Origin: Maratus speciosus
Taxonomy: Eukaryota; Arthropoda; Arachnida; Araneae; Salticidae
Direction of reading: 5' to 3'
Assembly: GCA_963932465.1 (NCBI GenBank)
Contig: OZ010793.1
Coordinates: 258,065,525-258,129,524 of the forward strand
Length of the DNA: 64,000 nucleotides
The notes below the pieces were generated by a model, which worked only from the letters and a program-made list of their open reading frames with translations, was not told where the DNA came from and made no database searches. Positions 60,438 through 64,000 of the stretch are shown piece after piece. Position 1 is the stretch's first letter. Each line of letters starts with the position of its first letter. Made by a program: the position numbers and the translations under genes.

Positions 60438-60774
60438 GTTTATTTTTATTTGTTTATGCGACCAACCTATTTCCTTTTTATTTATTTATTTACTGTAAAA
60501 TGTAAAATGAACGATTTCTTTTTTTATTATTATTATTACTCACAACCAACAAATTGTTCATTCACTAATTATTTAAATGTTCATTACATAAAACATAAAT
60601 ATATAAATGTTTCTTTTTCATTCACCTTTATATTTCTGGTACAATAACATTCATTATTTTATTCAATGCAGCATCTTTTTATTTTTTTTATTCAGAACAT
60701 GAATATTTTTAATATTTATAATCTAAGCCACTATATAAAATTTTTCTTCTTTTTCGCTAAACATGAGCACTTTA
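60438..60774 (-). other. Copia 5' leader
   Basis: An untranslated AT-rich leader between the primer binding site and the Gag start. Nothing else is recognised. Confidence 0.7.
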
Positions 60775-60789
60775 TCAGTCTCATAATCT
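60775..60789 (-). other. Primer binding site matching a tRNA-Met anticodon arm
   Basis: The plus strand reads TCAGTCTCATAATCT, which matches from memory the anticodon arm of animal elongator tRNA-Met. The element strand is therefore complementary to an internal tRNA segment, three bases from the LTR. Copia-type elements are known to use a tRNA fragment cut in the anticodon region. Confidence 0.7.
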
Positions 60790-60792
60790 TTT

Positions 60793-61564
60793 TGTTGGAG
60801 TTTAAGTGGCCTATCAAGCCAAAAGCACCCCATTCTCGATAGCAGGAATTCGCTGTCTCATATTTAAACAATTAGAAAAAATCTCTTGTGGCTATGCTGC
60901 TTTTGAAATGGAAATAGGTAAAATGCTCTTACCTGGGATTCATCAATATCGCGATGACGTATAACTTCATCGGTGTGGCGTGGTCAGGGATTTATCCAAA
61001 AGCTTCTTGAAGAAATTATTTTTATTTTATTTTGTGAAGCATTATTTATCCTTTGAAGTATCCTTTGAGAGCTTAATATGAATGCGCTAAATCCATGGGA
61101 AGATATAATGTAATATGAATTAGTATTGTGTGTTTTTACGATAAAGAAAGATTCAAATTTTAGCTTTAAATACTTATAATTAAACATATTACTGGAGTAT
61201 AAGAAACTCCGTGTTAACAGAGAAGCTACATGATTAAGAGTGATTATACATAAAGCTGCTAAAACACATATTCGCAGCGTAGAAAAAAAATATATAATAA
61301 TTAAAAGTGTCTGGCAAAAGTCAAAATGTTCAGATGTTCCTTTTAGTTACATATCAGTGATGAAATCTTAGTTATTAGAACATATGCTTTAGAGAGTTAC
61401 TCAAGTGGGCTGTAATAGCACTCATTATCAAATGCGGAAGTAAAAAGAAGTAGTTCGTAAATTGCCTTTTAAAATGATCTGTGTTTAGTAACAAGTTCTT
61501 TCGTTTCTTTTTTTTAATCATTTTTAGCAGTTGCCGAAGAACATCTGGGGAATTAAATTTAACA
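60793..61564 (-). repeat. Copia-type element, 5' LTR
   Basis: 772 bp, same sequence as the 3' LTR by eye. Target duplication ATAAT at 61565-61569. On the minus strand, transcription would start here and run toward lower coordinates. Confidence 0.95.
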
Positions 61565-61750
61565 ATAATGTTTTTATTTTTTATTACCTAAAGATTAGTT
61601 CACAGTCAAAGGCCTCAAAATGGGAGTGCATAATCTTTCTACAGACGGGTACTAACTATCATTCAGTAAGTTCATGCGGATTTTCGGATTCGAAACCCAT
61701 CTCGGTAACTTCAGTTATTAAAAAAAAAAAAAAATCTTCGAATTACTTAA

Positions 61751-62174
61751 GGCTGTTCTTAACTGCTCTGCTCAACAAGCGCAAAACGTTTTGACATAGT
61801 TACAAATTCATTTTTTAACGGATAGATATAAAATTGGAAAAGCCTGGCCATGGAAACGATTTGGAATGGAACTGTTTTTTTCCATTTTTTGATCAATCAA
61901 TTACCTATTGAGTTATAAGCGAATTCGATCACGTGACAAACACGTTTTTCGCCCGTTCTTGAGTGCTTTTTCTCCCTTCGCGCGGAAATTCGTTTCAAAA
62001 CGCCCACTTTGACATTCTTTTCTGAAAGATGTATTGCGTTTGCAAAAAAATGGAAAAAGCAGCTCAATTACATAGTTTCTGGACAACAACACCAGCTAGT
62101 TTCATGCATTTTCGAACAAAAATAAATTAAAACTTATGTCAGACAGTTGCCCTTTTGGATTTGAGAACACCCTC
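61751..62174 (+). mobile_element. GGCTGTTCTCAA MITE family, copy E
   Basis: It starts GGCTGTTCTTAACTGCTC after TTAA (61747-61750) and ends TTGAGAACACCC, where the second TTAA is mutated. It interrupts tandem unit 2. Confidence 0.75.
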
Positions 62175-62367
62175 AATTGAAAAGATAAATTACCAATACT
62201 CGTGCTGTCTGGATTCTGTTTTGTGTATTAAAATCAATCGGACTTTTAAAGTGTGCAATGAGATTTTTTTTTCCTTTTAAAGGCAGGTCAGCAAAGGAAA
62301 ATTGAAAAAAGAATTATCTTCACTATTTAAAAAATAGTGAACTGTCAGAAGTGGTAAAGAAGTTTTT

Positions 62368-62870
62368 TAAAATTCATTTATTGAAAGAGTTAATGCAGTA
62401 AATTGCCCAATTTATCCAATTTCCGTGCGTCGGAAAATGGATCTAGTCGTATAATCGTAATCGATGTTATGTGTTTTGTGGATGCGCAGAATTTCCCCCT
62501 TAATTAGGCAGGGATAAGATAACTATTATTATCTTTTTTTTTTTTTTTTTTTTTTTTCATATAACGAAATATACGATTCAGAATAAATAGTAGTTAAGAA
62601 AATGAAACATTTAATGAGTTTTAACCAAAAGTGACCCCCCTCCCCCGTATTTGCTCAAAATGTAATTTTTCTGAGACTTTTGAGAGAGTGTGGACTATCG
62701 CTAGGTTCATATATTGTAATATTGAATCTAGCATTACATTTGAGTAATTTCAGTTGAAAAAAAAACTTCAAATAATTAATTAAAAAATTAATTAGCAAGG
62801 CTTGTACTCCTGGTCCTGGTTTGTTTTTGGGTATTAAAATGGTGTAGTCCAACATTTTAAAATAAGCAAT

Positions 62871-62913
<43 letters not shown>

Positions 62914-62990
62914 GGAGTAAATCAGTTGAAAAACTAAAATATGAATTATTCTTACTATTTAAAAAATAATAAGCTAAGTGACTAAATTTG
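62368..62990 (+). repeat. Tandem repeat unit 3
   Basis: It repeats the landmark order of unit 1 in diverged form (TTCATTTATTGAAAGAG, CGGAAAATGGATC, ATTTAATGAGTTTTAACCAA), with a 40-T run at 62873-62910. Confidence 0.65.
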
Positions 62991-63130
62991 TAAAAAGATC
63001 ACCTTCTACAATTAAAGAATTATTTACTAATAAATAATATTTTCAATAGTATAAAACTAAGATTCTATTTTCAATGGAAAATAAATGTAACATACTTCAT
63101 TTGGGAAAATCTTTCTGTTAGTTTAAAAGC

Positions 63131-63245
63131 TTTAACTCCTTGAAGGCGGTGTTTTATTTTTGGACCGCTTCGTTATAATCTCCAAATGCCACATTGGCAC
63201 CAGAATTTTCGAAAGAAAAAATTCCTTTTACGTAAAACAAAGCTT
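63131..63245. repeat. Partial relative of the 27.5-kb TTAA MITE
   Basis: TTAACTCCTTGAAGGCGGTG and CACCAGAATTTTCGAAAG resemble the ends and interior of the element at 27491-27745. Confidence 0.45.
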
Positions 63246-63255
63246 TTACTTATTT

Positions 63256-63427
63256 TTACCCGACTGAAAAGAAGGGTTATGTATTTCACGCGTATCTGTG
63301 TATGTGGATTTATTTATATCCTCGAAACATCCCAACGGCTGGGATTTTAATGAATGAGGTCTCTATCAATTCGTCTTAACGGCCCGATGGTTATAGGCTA
63401 GGTTTTCTTTTCATAAATTCAAAATGG
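63256..63427. repeat. Dispersed repeat, copy 2 (TTTTTACCCGACTG...)
   Basis: Second copy of the repeat at 42728-42903. Confidence 0.75.
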
Positions 63428-64000
63428 CGGCCGTAAAATACAAAATGGTGGGGGAGACGAAAAAAAAATATATTTACCCTATTGAGTGACATATCATTGG
63501 ATAGGTCTTAAAATGAAGACGATGTTTCATTGACTATTTTATAGTCAGAAGCTTGGTTAAAATATTATACAACCTGGAAGCTGTGTATGTAGGATCTCTA
63601 GCTTTACTGCATCTCTAACCATCATAGACACCTATAGACCTCATCAAAACAGTGTTTATAGATAGGAAGTAACAGTAAAACACAACTTAAAAGTCATCTA
63701 TTGATGACTTTATAAGTAAATAAAAAAATAGGTAAGTAATATAAACAAGTAATATAAAAAACATATTTTAAGTCAATTCCTACTTAGGTCAATAAGAGAA
63801 ATTTTTTTTTCTCCCATTCTTCTTTCCTTTTGAGTGGCGCTTAAAATGCCTTGATCAAGAAGAGGGATCTCTCGATTATTGAAAATTAATTAATTTTATT
63901 TAATTAATGAATTAATATTTTAAAAAACTGGATTAGCATCAAGTGTCATCCACTACAAGTTAAAAAAAAATTATTTGAGCTTGATTGGATGAATAATAAG
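63428..64000. other. AT-rich intergenic DNA
   Basis: No gene or clear repeat is seen. Confidence 0.5.

Larger units (their letters stand above)
53541..62367 (+). repeat. Tandem repeat unit 2, split by four insertions
   Basis: Non-inserted pieces at 53541-53704, about 55115-55235, 55669-55709, 61570-61746 and 62176-62367 follow the landmark order of unit 1. The interrupting sequences are an AGGTAGATTTCG-ended element, MITE copy D, the Copia element and MITE copy E. Confidence 0.65.

Overview
This window looks like non-coding-rich nuclear DNA of an animal, most likely an arthropod. It is very AT-rich with long homopolymers, has almost no host-like exons, and is packed with Tc1/mariner, hAT-like, TTAA-flanked and Copia-type elements. 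The lineage (a chelicerate would fit) is a guess from the mix of elements, not a demonstration. No rRNA gene, CRISPR array or convincing multi-exon host gene is visible.

Layout. (1) 1-4603: AT-rich intergenic DNA. (2) 4604-22021: a giant gene-bearing inverted repeat. Two arms of about 8 kb (insertions discounted) meet at an AT spacer near 14.03 kb. Each arm carries the same two uninterrupted genes pointing toward the centre: a six-finger C2H2 protein and a 375-residue orphan protein. The arms differ by about 1% in the coding parts and each has its own later insertion: a 1,664-bp GC-rich element with 16-bp target duplications on the left, and a 265-bp TTAA-flanked MITE on the right. For both insertions the other arm preserves the empty site. 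The right zinc-finger copy is frameshifted and has lost a zinc ligand; the orphan gene is open in both arms. (3) 22022-34637: minisatellites, MITEs, a 3.1-kb transposon with GGGTCATTCTC termini and 4-bp target duplications, and a hAT-like element. (4) 34981-36764: a dead Tc1 element containing a hAT-like GGAGTC-rich insertion. (5) 36767-44313: mostly repeats, including a diverged 1.2-kb tandem duplication. (6) 44706-49410: a palindromic MITE abutting a 4.3-kb relative of the GGGNCATTCTC family. (7) 49415-52982: little recognisable. (8) 52983-62990: an old tandem repeat of roughly 0.6 kb whose second unit has been split by four insertions, including a complete Copia-type LTR retrotransposon with apparently identical 772-bp LTRs, a 5-bp target duplication and an intact 1,318-residue polyprotein. 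(9) 62991-64000: AT-rich DNA with repeat fragments.

The most unusual object is the palindrome. Its paired genes converge on the hairpin centre, so read-through transcripts could fold into long double-stranded RNA. Its origin (inverted segmental duplication, or a fold-back or virus-derived element) cannot be settled from sequence alone. The best candidate for an undescribed element family is the GGGNCATTCTC transposons, which carry iterated internal motifs. All comparisons were made by eye; no alignment or database search was run.
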